Of a DNA stretch of 64,000 nucleotides, positions 44,941 to 53,871 are shown piece by piece. Position numbers and translations under genes: made by a program. The number at the start of each line of letters is the position of its first letter. Position 1 is the first letter of the stretch. Below the pieces are notes generated by a model that was not told the origin of the DNA, ran no database searches, and worked only from the letters and a program-made list of their open reading frames with translations. The stretch is from Pseudomonas azotoformans (GTDB lineage Bacteria > Pseudomonadota > Gammaproteobacteria > Pseudomonadales > Pseudomonadaceae). Where the stretch lies: positions 3,038,001 to 3,102,000 of the forward strand of contig NZ_CP014546.1 of NCBI RefSeq assembly GCF_001579805.1, given 5' to 3'.

Positions 44941-47511
44941 TCAGAAGAAACGGGTGATGCTGACCTTGGCGTTGCGCCCCTCACTGTAGGCACGGTCGCC
45001 GCTGAGGGCGGGGCGGTAGTTGCGGTTGAACAAGTTGTCGACGGTGAAGTTGACCTCGGTACCCTTGAGGCCGGCCTGCTGCGGTTTCCAACTGGCGAAC
45101 AGGCCCTGGGTATCGTAACTGGCGTTGTCGTACTGGTCGTAGAAGCTGTCGCCGGCCACGCTGTTGAGGCTGCTTGAGTATTTGTCGCTGGGAAGACGGT
45201 CGGTCTTGCGTACGAACTGTCCCTGCCAGCCCACTTGAGCGTCCCAGCTCGGGATCTTGGTGCCTAGTACCACCACCCATTTGGCCGGTGGAATATCACG
45301 CGCCCACACGTGAGTACCGGTGGCCCATGGGTTGGTGTAAGGGTTGTCGCGCTTGCCGGTGGCCCAGGAATAGGACAGGGAGCCGAACAGGTAAGTGGAG
45401 TCGTAGTAACCCTCAACCTCGAAACCCTTGATGGTCATACCGCCGACGTTGCGGTAGTTGGATTTGGCGGCCATATCTCCACCGCAGACCGTATCGATAC
45501 TGCCCGGGACCGAGTTCTGCCGCTCGCAGCCGATACCGGTCGCCTTGAAGATTTCATCCTCGATACGGTTGTGGAACAGCGTGGTGCGTAGTTGCAGGTT
45601 GTCTTCGCGGGTGAAAACACCGGAGAAGTTGGTGACGTTGCCCGCGGTGATCGCGGTGATGCGTTCCGGGTCAAGGTCGACACTGGTGGCGGTTCGGCTG
45701 CCGATGCCTTGCACTTCGTACTGTTCGTCGATCACCGGGGCGCGCCAGGTTTTGTTCCAGCTGGCGAACATTGCCACATCCGGCGTGATGTTCCAGTAGG
45801 CTGCCAGGCGTGGCGACCAGCCGGTGTAGGTACGGTCGCTGTAGTCATGCCCGAAAGACGGATTCGGATTGCTGTAGTAAGGCGCATCATTGGCTTCGCC
45901 ACGGTTGCGCACGTGGTCGTAGCGCAGGGACGGGGTGATGGTCACGTCGCCGATGGTCACGGCGTCCTGAAGGTAGAGCGAGTTGGTGTCGACTTTGCCG
46001 TGGGGCATGAAATAGGGCTGGAAGTGCCCGTAGTTATAGCGGGGCGTGTTGTAGGCGGCACCGGGCATCCAGCTTTCGGTCTCGCGGATGTGTTTGCGGA
46101 TCTGCACGCCCGTGGTCACCGCGTGTTCCAGTGGCCCGGTGGTGAACAGGCTGATGTTGCGCGCTTCCAGAATCTTGTCGTTGTAGGAAGTGTCCATCTT
46201 GCGCCCGCCGGTGGCCAGGGAGAACGAGGCATTTTCGTTGCGCTCATCGGTCTGGTCGGTATCGGACACGGAGTAGCTGAGTTTCAAATCCACCAACGGG
46301 TTGTCCAGGGGCTTGTATTCATATTTGCCCGAATATGTGGTGTCGATGGTTTCGCGATCCGCCAGGAAGCGTTTGAGCGCGCCTTCGTAGCCGTAACGGT
46401 CAATCGCCGATTGCAGCGGTGGCGTGGGGTAGCTTTTGGCCGAGAAGGGCGTCCAGCGCTGGCTTCGCGAGCGCGAATACGACAGCCCCATACTGTGTTC
46501 GTCGGTAAAATGTGCGTTGACCTTGAACAAGGCGCCGTCGACATTCTGCGCGCTGTTGGGCAGGCGCTTGGGGTTGATCGGAAACTCGTTGTACTTGTCC
46601 GGCGGGGTGGCTGCCAGCTTCATGTCGCCGCCGTCGCGCTGGGTGATGTAGGCCAGGCCGTCGAAGCGAGCATCATCGGTGCGGCCGTAGATGGCCGAGC
46701 TGTAGACCTGTTCGTGGTCATTGCTCGAATAACCATACTTGAGCATCGCCCCGGCATTGCGGCCGTCTTCAAGCAGGTCTGGCGCATCCTTGGTTTCCAT
46801 GTGTACCGTGCCACCGAAGCCGCCGTTACCGGTAAAGGCCGAGTAGGGGCCTTTCTCCACTTCGATTCTCTTGATCAATTCGGGCTCGATAAACACGGTG
46901 CCCTGCTGATAGCGCTCGAAGCCGCTTTTGGTGGCGCCATCGACGGTCATCGGTATGTCTTCGGCCTCGCCCATGCCTCGAATGTTGATGGTCTGGCCAC
47001 CCGGTTTGGGCGAGCCTCCCATAAACACACCCGGCAGGGTTTGCAGCAGCGCGGGAATATTATTCGGTTGGTAACGGTTGATGTCCGCCTGGCTTAAAGT
47101 CGAGCGGCCTACGGTGACGGAGTCGACCTGCGTGCCGGTGCCGATCACGCTCAGGGCATCCAGTTGGATGGCACCGCTGTTGGTGGTCTTGCCCTCGTCC
47201 GGGCGCACGACGTAGGTGCTCCCGACCTTGATCAGGGTGAACTCGCCGTTTTTCAGCAGGGTGCGAATCGCCACTTCCGGCGTGAAGTCGCCGTTGAGTG
47301 CCGGCGCCTGCACGTTCTTGAGCAGTTCTTCATCGAACAGCAACTGGATTTTCGCCTGCTGCGCCACCTGGCTCAGGGACGTGGCCAGCGACTGCGCAGG
47401 CAGTTGCAGCGTGAGCGATTCGGCCTGGGCACTGAGGCTCAATACCAGGCAGCTAGCGATGAGCGTCGGTCGAAGAAGCAGGTGCAAAGCGTGGCAAGGC
47501 GCGCGAAACAT
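44941..47511 (-). CDS. TonB-dependent receptor with FecA-type signalling domain, probably haem uptake
   Basis: 856 residues: signal peptide (about 1-31), STN signalling domain (about 40-100, SLATSLSQVAQQAKIQLLFD), plug with NIRGMGEAEDIPMTVDGA, and a 22-strand barrel ending in phenylalanine (SITRFF). A WRAPVIDEQYE segment resembles the FRAP box of haem receptors, and together with the sigma/anti-sigma pair the set resembles HxuA-HxuR-HxuI of P. aeruginosa; that ligand call is inference. The ATG at 47511 follows GGGGGA. The 128-base gap before it has an AT-rich palindrome ATTCT/AGAAT, possibly its sigma-dependent promoter. Confidence 0.82.
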   Translation of the reverse strand: MFRAPCHALHLLLRPTLIASCLVLSLSAQAESLTLQLPAQSLATSLSQVAQQAKIQLLFDEELLKNVQAPALNGDFTPEVAIRTLLKNGEFTLIKVGSTYVVRPDEGKTTNSGAIQLDALSVIGTGTQVDSVTVGRSTLSQADINRYQPNNIPALLQTLPGVFMGGSPKPGGQTINIRGMGEAEDIPMTVDGATKSGFERYQQGTVFIEPELIKRIEVEKGPYSAFTGNGGFGGTVHMETKDAPDLLEDGRNAGAMLKYGYSSNDHEQVYSSAIYGRTDDARFDGLAYITQRDGGDMKLAATPPDKYNEFPINPKRLPNSAQNVDGALFKVNAHFTDEHSMGLSYSRSRSQRWTPFSAKSYPTPPLQSAIDRYGYEGALKRFLADRETIDTTYSGKYEYKPLDNPLVDLKLSYSVSDTDQTDERNENASFSLATGGRKMDTSYNDKILEARNISLFTTGPLEHAVTTGVQIRKHIRETESWMPGAAYNTPRYNYGHFQPYFMPHGKVDTNSLYLQDAVTIGDVTITPSLRYDHVRNRGEANDAPYYSNPNPSFGHDYSDRTYTGWSPRLAAYWNITPDVAMFASWNKTWRAPVIDEQYEVQGIGSRTATSVDLDPERITAITAGNVTNFSGVFTREDNLQLRTTLFHNRIEDEIFKATGIGCERQNSVPGSIDTVCGGDMAAKSNYRNVGGMTIKGFEVEGYYDSTYLFGSLSYSWATGKRDNPYTNPWATGTHVWARDIPPAKWVVVLGTKIPSWDAQVGWQGQFVRKTDRLPSDKYSSSLNSVAGDSFYDQYDNASYDTQGLFASWKPQQAGLKGTEVNFTVDNLFNRNYRPALSGDRAYSEGRNAKVSITRFF

Positions 47512-47639
47512 GAAATCCCCCGGTGTGGCCAAATGGCCGAAAAGGTGTGCGTATCAAACGCAGACCGGGGGAAGACGGGGCTGGTCGAAAAAACCACACC
47601 TGTGAATGCAAAATATTCTCAAATAAGAATGTTGCAGGG

Positions 47640-48608
47640 TTATTTCGGTTCGATCCTTACGATGCCATCGGCCGACGCCACGGTTTTCACCGGCAGCAGG
47701 GCAGGCAGGGCGTTGAGCAGCGCGTCGGGATCATTCACATCCAGATTGCCCGAGACCTTCAAGTGCGCCACGGCGTTGCTGACCTGCAACGGCGCCTGTG
47801 GGCGATACAGGCTCAGCTCATCGATCAGGCTGGCCAACTCGCGGTTGCGAAACGACAGGTGGCCGCTGCGCCAGTCGGCGACCTCCTCGGCGGTGAGGGT
47901 TTGCTGCTGCAACGTGCCTTTGGCGTAGCTGAAGATCGCGCGCTGCTGCGCACCCAATAGGGTGACGGGGCTTTTGGCATCCGGCTCGAATGCGACCTGC
48001 CCATGGGCGACGCTGACCACCAGTTGCTGCTGGCTGCGGCGCACATCGAAGCCGGTGCCGACCACGCGTACATTGGCCTCGCCGGCTTGCACGAACAGCG
48101 GTCGTTCCTTGTCGGCGGCCACTTCGAGGTACAGCTGGCCCTTGTCCAAGTGCACGATGCGTTGGTGCGCGGTGAAATCTACGCGCACGCGGGTGTTGGC
48201 ATTCACATACAAGGTGCTGCCGTCGGGCAGGTTGAGGGTGCGCATGCCTTTGGCGTGGGCTGCGACCTGGGTGTGATACAGCTCGCGGGGCGCGCCGATA
48301 GGCGTGGTCATGACCGCGCATAACAGGGCGGCGGCCACGGCCAGGGCAGGGCGCCATGCCGACGGTTTGCGCTTGGGCAGCGCCACGGGTTTGTTCAGTT
48401 GCTGCAACTGGGCCAGGTCGGCCCACAGTTGCTCGAATTCGGCATAGGCGCGGGCGTGGGCGGGCTCGGCTTGCCAGGCGGCAAAAGCCTTGCGGTCGGC
48501 ACGCCCCGCGTCATTATTGCGGTTGCGGGCAAACCAGCTGGCGGCTTGGGCATCGATGGCGTCGCTGTCTTCGATGTCGAGCACGTCGGTGTCGCTCAGG
48601 CGGTTCAT
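47640..48608 (-). CDS. FecR-type anti-sigma factor / transmembrane sensor
   Basis: 322 residues: cytoplasmic DUF4880 region (about 18-60, AASWFARNRNNDAGRADRKA, FAAWQAEPAHARAYAEFEQL), one TM helix (about 82-104), periplasmic FecR domain (LPDGSTLYVNANTRVRVDF) and C-terminal STN-like part that contacts the receptor. The ATG overlaps the sigma gene stop (ATGA). It holds or activates the ECF sigma factor according to receptor occupancy. Confidence 0.9.
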   Translation of the reverse strand: MNRLSDTDVLDIEDSDAIDAQAASWFARNRNNDAGRADRKAFAAWQAEPAHARAYAEFEQLWADLAQLQQLNKPVALPKRKPSAWRPALAVAAALLCAVMTTPIGAPRELYHTQVAAHAKGMRTLNLPDGSTLYVNANTRVRVDFTAHQRIVHLDKGQLYLEVAADKERPLFVQAGEANVRVVGTGFDVRRSQQQLVVSVAHGQVAFEPDAKSPVTLLGAQQRAIFSYAKGTLQQQTLTAEEVADWRSGHLSFRNRELASLIDELSLYRPQAPLQVSNAVAHLKVSGNLDVNDPDALLNALPALLPVKTVASADGIVRIEPK

Positions 48609-49144
48609 TCTGGCTGCTCCGTGCCGGGTTCGTGTTGAAGGCGTCGCTTGCAATGCAGCAGGGCAAAAGCGATGTGCTTTTCCACCATGCTGGTCGAAAT
48701 GCCCATGCGCGCGGCGATCTGCGCCTGGCTCAAGCCTTCGAAGCGGTGCAGCATAAGGGCTTCTCGCCTGCGGGGCGAGAGTTCGGCGAGGACTTCTTTC
48801 AACTGTTCCAGGCGTTGCAAGCGCTGCACGGCGGCCATGGGATCGTTTTGCTCGTCGGTGACCGGCTCGGCGTCCATTTCGGCCTGATCGGAGTGGACGG
48901 TGTGCCGTACCTTCTGTTTGCGCCAGTGATCACGCAGCAGGTTGCGCGCCATCTGGAACAGAAATGCCCGTGGCTGCTCGACCTTGGCCCGGTCGCGGTA
49001 GTCCAGCCACTGAGTGAAGACATCCTGGGTCATGTCCGCCGCGTCGCTGGCGTTGTCGGTGCGCTTGCGCAGGAAATACAGGATGTCTGTATAGAACCCG
49101 CGAAAGGCATCGGCCGACAACGGGTCGGGCTTGGGACGAGACAT
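48605..49144 (-). CDS. FecI-type ECF sigma factor
   Basis: 179-residue iron-starvation sigma factor. Region 2 has DMTQDVFTQWLDY and FLFQMARNLLRDHWRKQ; region 4 has LSPRRREALMLHRFEGLSQA followed by QIAARMGISTSMVEKHI. It directs transcription of the receptor gene downstream of fecR. First gene of sigma-antisigma-receptor, with a Fur-box-like sequence upstream. Confidence 0.92.
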   Translation of the reverse strand: MSRPKPDPLSADAFRGFYTDILYFLRKRTDNASDAADMTQDVFTQWLDYRDRAKVEQPRAFLFQMARNLLRDHWRKQKVRHTVHSDQAEMDAEPVTDEQNDPMAAVQRLQRLEQLKEVLAELSPRRREALMLHRFEGLSQAQIAARMGISTSMVEKHIAFALLHCKRRLQHEPGTEQPE

Positions 49145-49188
49145 GGATATCCTTCTTGACGAAGCACGACGTGGAGAAAGTCGCGAAT

Positions 49189-49207
49189 GGTATCGAGAAC
49201 CATTGTC
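49189..49207 (-). promoter_or_regulatory. Fur-box-like site upstream of the ECF sigma gene
   Basis: GGTATCGAGAACCATTGTC. The part ATCGAGAACCATTGTC agrees with the Fur consensus AATGAGAATCATTATC at 12 of 16 positions. It lies 45-63 bases upstream of the sigma ATG, as expected for iron-repressed sigma factors. Confidence 0.6.
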
Positions 49208-49259
49208 ATTTGTCTCGTTTATTTTGTCGGAGCCGGATATCCGGCTCCTGTCGCCTTTT

Positions 49260-50138
49260 TCAGACGGTTGTCAGCAGTTTTCTCAACTGTTCAATCCCGG
49301 TTTCGCCCAGTGGGAACACCGGCAGACGCGGGTCACCCGCTTCCAAGCCTGTCAACCGCAACCCGGCCTTGATCGTCGCCGGCAACCCACCCTTGAGGAT
49401 GAAGTCCAGCAACGGCAACTGGCGGTAAAACAGCTCCCGCGCCTGGGTCAGGTCATTCGCCAACACGGCCTCATACAGCGCCAGATTGAGCTGTGGGATC
49501 AGGTTCGGCGCCGCTGTGCACCAACCCTTGGCACCCGCCGCGAAGGCTTCCAGCGCCAGCGGGTTGCAGCCGTTATAGAACGGCACGTCGCTGTGGCGAT
49601 GCAGTTGGTGCATGCGCTGGATGTCCCCGGTGCTTTCCTTGACCATGGTCACGTTGGCCACCTGCTTGATGAGGCGCAGGATCAGGTCCACCGACATGTC
49701 CGTGCCGCTGGTGGCCGGGTTGTTGTAGAGCATGATCGGCACGCCGATGCTGTCGCCGATCGCCGCGTAGTGCGCGATGATTTCCGCTTCGCTGAGTTTC
49801 CAGTAGGAGGTCGGCAGCACCATCACCACATCGGCGCCATTGGCCTCGGCGTAGCGGGCGCGGCGTACGGCTTTGGCGGTGGTGAGGTCGGACACGCTGA
49901 CGATGGTCGGCACGCGCCGCGCGATTTTTGCCAGGCTGTAGGCGCTGACTTCGTCCCACTCGGCATCGCTTAAATAGGCACCTTCACCGGTGCTGCCCAG
50001 TGGCGCGATGGCGTGTACGCCGCCGTCGATCAGGCGGTCGATGGAGCGGCCCAGGGCGTCGAGGTCAATGCGTTGGCCGTCGGCGCTGAACGGGGTGATG
50101 GTGTAGCCGATGATGCCGTGAATGTTAGGGCTGGACAT
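49260..50138 (-). CDS. DapA-family class I aldolase (dihydrodipicolinate synthase-like)
   Basis: 292 residues, DHDPS/NAL superfamily TIM barrel. Schiff-base lysine K167 in MVKESTG, tyrosine Y138 in LYNNP and the GSTGEG motif (48-53) are present, so it should cleave or join a pyruvate-like keto acid with an aldehyde. Genomic context (class II aldolase, XRE-cupin) argues for catabolism rather than lysine synthesis. The ATG at 50138 follows GGAGA; a start nine codons upstream is less likely. Second gene of the pair. Confidence 0.83.
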   Translation of the reverse strand: MSSPNIHGIIGYTITPFSADGQRIDLDALGRSIDRLIDGGVHAIAPLGSTGEGAYLSDAEWDEVSAYSLAKIARRVPTIVSVSDLTTAKAVRRARYAEANGADVVMVLPTSYWKLSEAEIIAHYAAIGDSIGVPIMLYNNPATSGTDMSVDLILRLIKQVANVTMVKESTGDIQRMHQLHRHSDVPFYNGCNPLALEAFAAGAKGWCTAAPNLIPQLNLALYEAVLANDLTQARELFYRQLPLLDFILKGGLPATIKAGLRLTGLEAGDPRLPVFPLGETGIEQLRKLLTTV

Positions 50139-50166
50139 GGGAAGTCTCCGGTCGAAAAAGGGCAAG

Positions 50167-50949
50167 TCAGTTCAGGCAATCGGCGTGTTGACGCAGGTTC
50201 TGCCGGGCGTAGTAGTTGAACGCGGCGCCGTGGCGCTTGGGCCGGGAGATCCAGTCATGGGCCTCGCGCCCCAGTTCCGGCAGGATCGGCTTGATGGTGC
50301 CAGCCGCCATCGCCAGCAACTGCAATTTGGCCGCGCGCTCGATCAACTGCGCGATCACGCAGGCTTCCTCGACGCTCGCCCCGGTGGACAACTGGCCATG
50401 GTGTGAGAGCAGGATCGCGCGTTTGTCACCCAGTGCCGTGGTGATGATTTCCCCTTCCTCATTGCCCACCGGCACACCTGGCCAGGCTTCCAGGAAGGCG
50501 CAGTCTTCGTACAGCGGGCAGAGGTCCATATGCGACACCTGCAGCGGCACTTCCAGCATCGACAGCGCGGCGATGTGGGTCGGGTGAGTGTGGATGATGC
50601 AGTTCACATCCGGGCGCCCACGGTACACCCAACTGTGAAAACGGTTGGCCGGGTTGGGAATGCCGTGGCCTTCCAATACTTCAAGGTCCTCGTTTACCAG
50701 CAACAGGTTGCTGGCCGTGATCTCATCAAAACCCAGGCCCAATTGCTGAGTGTAATAGGTGCCTTGCTCCGGCCCGCGCGCTGTGATCTGCCCGGCCAGG
50801 CCGGAGTCGTGGCCGTTCTCGAACAGGATGCGACACGTGAGCGCCAGCTTTTGCCGAACGGTCCACGTATTATCCGCCAGAGTGTTTTGCATCTGGACCA
50901 GTGCTTGCTTGACCAGTTGGTCTTTCGGGAGTGCTAATGTCTTGGCCAT
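50167..50949 (-). CDS. Class II aldolase/adducin family protein
   Basis: 260 residues. Zinc ligands are visible in IIHTHPTH (H120, H122) and LLSHHGQLS, and the phosphate-loop-like SGLAGQITAR is near residues 49-58. AraD/FucA-like proteins of this sort cleave sugar phosphates or decarboxylate/isomerise sugar acids; the substrate is unknown. The ATG at 50949 follows GAGGG. It begins the two-gene operon with the DapA-like gene, facing a divergent regulator across a palindromic operator. Confidence 0.82.
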   Translation of the reverse strand: MAKTLALPKDQLVKQALVQMQNTLADNTWTVRQKLALTCRILFENGHDSGLAGQITARGPEQGTYYTQQLGLGFDEITASNLLLVNEDLEVLEGHGIPNPANRFHSWVYRGRPDVNCIIHTHPTHIAALSMLEVPLQVSHMDLCPLYEDCAFLEAWPGVPVGNEEGEIITTALGDKRAILLSHHGQLSTGASVEEACVIAQLIERAAKLQLLAMAAGTIKPILPELGREAHDWISRPKRHGAAFNYYARQNLRQHADCLN

Positions 50950-50973
50950 ATCGGGTGCCCTCGGTGGCTGCAA

Positions 50974-51009
50974 ATGACACTAACGATGCTATATGACACT
51001 TTGTGTCAT
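50974..51009. promoter_or_regulatory. Operator between aldolase operon and XRE-cupin regulator
   Basis: Perfect palindrome ATGACAC-TTT-GTGTCAT at 50993-51009, plus a third half-site ATGACAC at 50974-50980. The 105-base divergent gap contains little else, so this is the probable binding site for the XRE-cupin protein controlling both directions. Confidence 0.75.
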
Positions 51010-51054
51010 TGGCAAGCACAGCTCATCGCTTACTGCATGGATTAATCGCAGCGC

Positions 51055-51582
51055 ATGTCTATCCGTTTGAAATTATTGAGAAAAAAACTTGGTGTGACGT
51101 TGGATGTCCTGGCCGAAAAGTCCGGGATGACCAAGAGTTATCTGTCCAAGGTCGAGCGCGGGCTCAATACGCCGTCGATTGCCGCCGCGCTGAAACTGGC
51201 CAAGGCGCTGAACGTGAAGGTCGAAGAGTTGTTCAGCGAAGACAGCGTCAGCCTCGACAGCTACAGCCTGGTGCGCAGCCATGAGCGGCCGGACACGTCA
51301 CCGGGCTATGCGGTGCTGGCCCATCAGGTCAGCGAACGCAGCCTGCTGCCGTTCATCATCTACCCGCCGGCGGAGTTCACCGACAAGACCTTCAAGGAGC
51401 ATGTGGGGGAAGAGTTTCTGTTTGTGCACGAAGGCCAGGTGGAGGTGGATTTCATGAACGAACGGGTGATCCTGGAGCGCGGCGATGCGCTGCACTTCAA
51501 TGCGCAGAAGCCCCATCGGTTGCGCTCGGTGGGGCCGGTGCAGGCACAGCTATTGGTGGTGGTGCACAGCAGCGAAGCGTGA
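51055..51582 (+). CDS. XRE-family regulator with C-terminal cupin domain
   Basis: 175 residues: HTH_3 domain at about 3-58 (LRKKLGVTLDVLAEKSGMTK, SYLSKVERGLNTPSIAAAL), then a cupin (about 100-172, EEFLFVHEGQVEVDF, GDALHFNAQKPHRLRS) that likely senses a small molecule. Divergent from the class II aldolase/DapA-like operon with a palindromic operator in between. Such regulators usually repress the adjacent catabolic genes until the substrate is present. Confidence 0.87.
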   Translation: MSIRLKLLRKKLGVTLDVLAEKSGMTKSYLSKVERGLNTPSIAAALKLAKALNVKVEELFSEDSVSLDSYSLVRSHERPDTSPGYAVLAHQVSERSLLPFIIYPPAEFTDKTFKEHVGEEFLFVHEGQVEVDFMNERVILERGDALHFNAQKPHRLRSVGPVQAQLLVVVHSSEA

Positions 51583-52599
51583 TCAGCGTTCGACAGGGAC
51601 GGACAGTGCGGGGCTGCCCAATGGATGCGTGCGCGCTGCAAAGAACTTCAGTGCCACGCCAGTCCCGTCGAACAACTCCGAATACCGCCGCTTCTGCTGA
51701 CGGATAAACCCCTCACTGCGCCCCGACACCGAGATCGCCAGCGTGGTCAGCTTGGCCTGGCGAATCGCATCCACCAGGTGTTTATCCTGCGCTCCCAGGT
51801 CATGGCCAAAGATGCACAGTGCACCTTCGTGGTTGAGCAACTGCTCATAGCAGAACGACAGGTAATCCGAACTGCGGAGGGTCTTGAGCTTTTCCTCAGC
51901 CTTGCCCTCGCTGACAAACAGCGGGACATCATCGAGGGTCTTGATCGTGTTGTTGATCGCAAAGCTGCTGAGCAAGGTACTGTCGGTGGTCGGCAATTTG
52001 CGCGCGGTACCATCCAGGTTGCGCACCAGGTGCAGGCCTCCGTGCAGGTAGAGGATGCGCGTGGCGTCGGTGCGGGTATTGCGCAGGTCGAAGCTGGCGT
52101 CGGCGCTGCGGAACAGGTCGTCGATGCCCGGCGCGTGCAGGATGGCCCAGTAGTTGAGCAGGTCGTAGTTGCTGGTGAACACCGTCGAGTATTGCTTCAG
52201 CTCAGCGTTGATCGTCGCCAGCGTCGACGGCTGCACCAGGCGCCACGGGATGTGCACGGCATGGATGGTATTGATCAAGGCTTCCTTGATCGCGTAATAA
52301 CGATTGCGCGGCGCCGCCGAGCTGACCGCCAGGGCCTTGTTGACCCGGCTGGTGGTCTTCAACGCGCCCAGGGCTTGCTCGAAACTGCGGGTTTGCAGGG
52401 CGTCGAACACGCTGAGCTCGGATTGGCTGAGGGGTTTTTCCTCAACGGTGCGGGCGTTTTCGAACAGCGAGTCGTAGGCGAAGTCTTCCCAAATGGCACG
52501 GCTCGCGCCATTGCCGATCAGAATCCCGCTGAAGTCCGTGCTGCTGCGCAGTGCGCTCCAGTCTTCGAGGTGGGCGTCAATATCCTGGAAATCCTTCAT
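51583..52599 (-). CDS. DUF4917 protein, SIR2-like fold
   Basis: 338 residues, cytoplasmic. Motifs resemble SIR2-type NAD-binding proteins: ILIGNGAS (G29-S33) for the glycine loop, FTSNYDLLNYW (N144, D146) for the N-x-D motif, and ILYLHGGLH with H186 in the catalytic-histidine position. A later CIFGHDLGAQDKHLVDAI fits the final Rossmann strand. SIR2-like proteins in bacteria often degrade NAD during phage defence, but this one stands alone without a partner gene. Convergent with the XRE-cupin gene. Confidence 0.78.
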   Translation of the reverse strand: MKDFQDIDAHLEDWSALRSSTDFSGILIGNGASRAIWEDFAYDSLFENARTVEEKPLSQSELSVFDALQTRSFEQALGALKTTSRVNKALAVSSAAPRNRYYAIKEALINTIHAVHIPWRLVQPSTLATINAELKQYSTVFTSNYDLLNYWAILHAPGIDDLFRSADASFDLRNTRTDATRILYLHGGLHLVRNLDGTARKLPTTDSTLLSSFAINNTIKTLDDVPLFVSEGKAEEKLKTLRSSDYLSFCYEQLLNHEGALCIFGHDLGAQDKHLVDAIRQAKLTTLAISVSGRSEGFIRQQKRRYSELFDGTGVALKFFAARTHPLGSPALSVPVER

Positions 52600-52722
52600 T
52601 GCGGCGGGTCTACTCGAAATCGGCTGGACGGAGACTTTATCACGGCTCGGCGTTGATCCTGATCAAGATACGGAGGCTGGCGCAGGTTGATGCTGTAGGT
52701 ATAAAGCCTCTGAGGATTGACC

Positions 52723-53871
52723 ATGAGCAGCACCTTCTTCATCCCCGCCGTGAACATCATGGGCATCGACTGCCTCGACGAAGCCATGACCGCCATTCGC
52801 AACTACGGCTTTCGCAAGGCGCTGATCGTCACCGACGCCGGCCTGGCCAAGGCCGGTGTGGCGAGCATGATCGCCGAGAAACTGGCGATGCAGGACATCG
52901 ACTCGGTGATCTACGACGGCGCCAAGCCTAACCCGAATGTGGAAAACGTCGAGAAAGGCTTGGCGCTGTTGCAGGAAAGCGCCTGCGATTTCGTGGTGTC
53001 CCTGGGCGGCGGATCGCCTCATGACTGCGCCAAGGGCATTGCACTGTGCGCCACCAACGGCGGGCATATCGGCGACTACGAAGGCGTCGATCAGTCCGCC
53101 AAACCGCAATTGCCGCTGGTGGCTATCAACACCACCGCCGGCACCGCCAGCGAGATGACCCGTTTCTGCATCATCACCGACGAAACCCGCCACGTGAAAA
53201 TGGCCATCGTCGACCGCAACGTCACGCCGCTGCTGTCGGTCAATGACCCGGCGCTGATGGTCGGCATGCCCAAGGGCCTCACTGCCGCCACCGGCATGGA
53301 CGCGCTCACCCACGCCATCGAAGCCTACGTGTCCACCGCCGCCAACCCAATCACCGACGCCTGCGCGATCAAGGCCATCGAACTGATCAGCGCCAACCTG
53401 CGCTTGGCGGTGCGCGATGGCAGCGACATGGCCGCGCGGGAGAACATGGCCTATGCGCAATTTCTCGCCGGCATGGCCTTCAACAATGCATCCCTGGGTT
53501 TTGTGCACGCCATGGCGCACCAACTGGGTGGTTTCTACGACCTGCCCCACGGCGTCTGCAACGCGGTGTTGCTGCCCCATGTGCAAAGCTTCAACGCCAG
53601 CGTCAGCGCCAAACGCCTGAGCGACGTAGGCCGTGCGTTGGGTGCCGACGTCAAGGGCGTCACCGATGAAGAAGGCGCCCAGGCCGCCATCGCCGCGATT
53701 CGCAGCCTGGCCCACGATGTCGAGATCCCGGCCGGACTGCGCGAGCTGGGCGCCAAGTTGCAGGACATTCCCTTGCTCGCGACCAACGCGCTGAAGGATG
53801 CCTGTGGGCTGACCAACCCACGGCGGGCGGATCAGCGTCAGATTGAGGAGATCTTTCGCAGCGCGTTTTGA
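52723..53871 (+). CDS. Iron-containing alcohol dehydrogenase
   Basis: 382 residues, group III alcohol dehydrogenase (YiaY/ErcA-like). NAD-binding loop [13 protein letters not shown] (residues about 96-108), and metal ligands in the segments [14 protein letters not shown] and [16 protein letters not shown]. The ATG at 52723 follows GAGGAT. It oxidises or reduces short alcohols/aldehydes; in pseudomonads a relative takes part in ethanol signalling. The end overlaps a convergent MFS gene by 34 bases. Confidence 0.9.
   Translation: MSSTFFIPAVNIMGIDCLDEAMTAIRNYGFRKALIVTDAGLAKAGVASMIAEKLAMQDIDSVIYDGAKPNPNVENVEKGLALLQESACDFVVSLGGGSPHDCAKGIALCATNGGHIGDYEGVDQSAKPQLPLVAINTTAGTASEMTRFCIITDETRHVKMAIVDRNVTPLLSVNDPALMVGMPKGLTAATGMDALTHAIEAYVSTAANPITDACAIKAIELISANLRLAVRDGSDMAARENMAYAQFLAGMAFNNASLGFVHAMAHQLGGFYDLPHGVCNAVLLPHVQSFNASVSAKRLSDVGRALGADVKGVTDEEGAQAAIAAIRSLAHDVEIPAGLRELGAKLQDIPLLATNALKDACGLTNPRRADQRQIEEIFRSAF

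Noticed and set aside
45592..47097. 501-residue plus-strand frame opposite the TonB receptor
   Set aside because: The receptor frame has full domain structure; the antisense frame has none.
49260..50138. Biosynthetic DapA (lysine pathway)
   Set aside because: Its operon partner and divergent cupin regulator point to catabolism; the Schiff-base residues alone do not decide the substrate.
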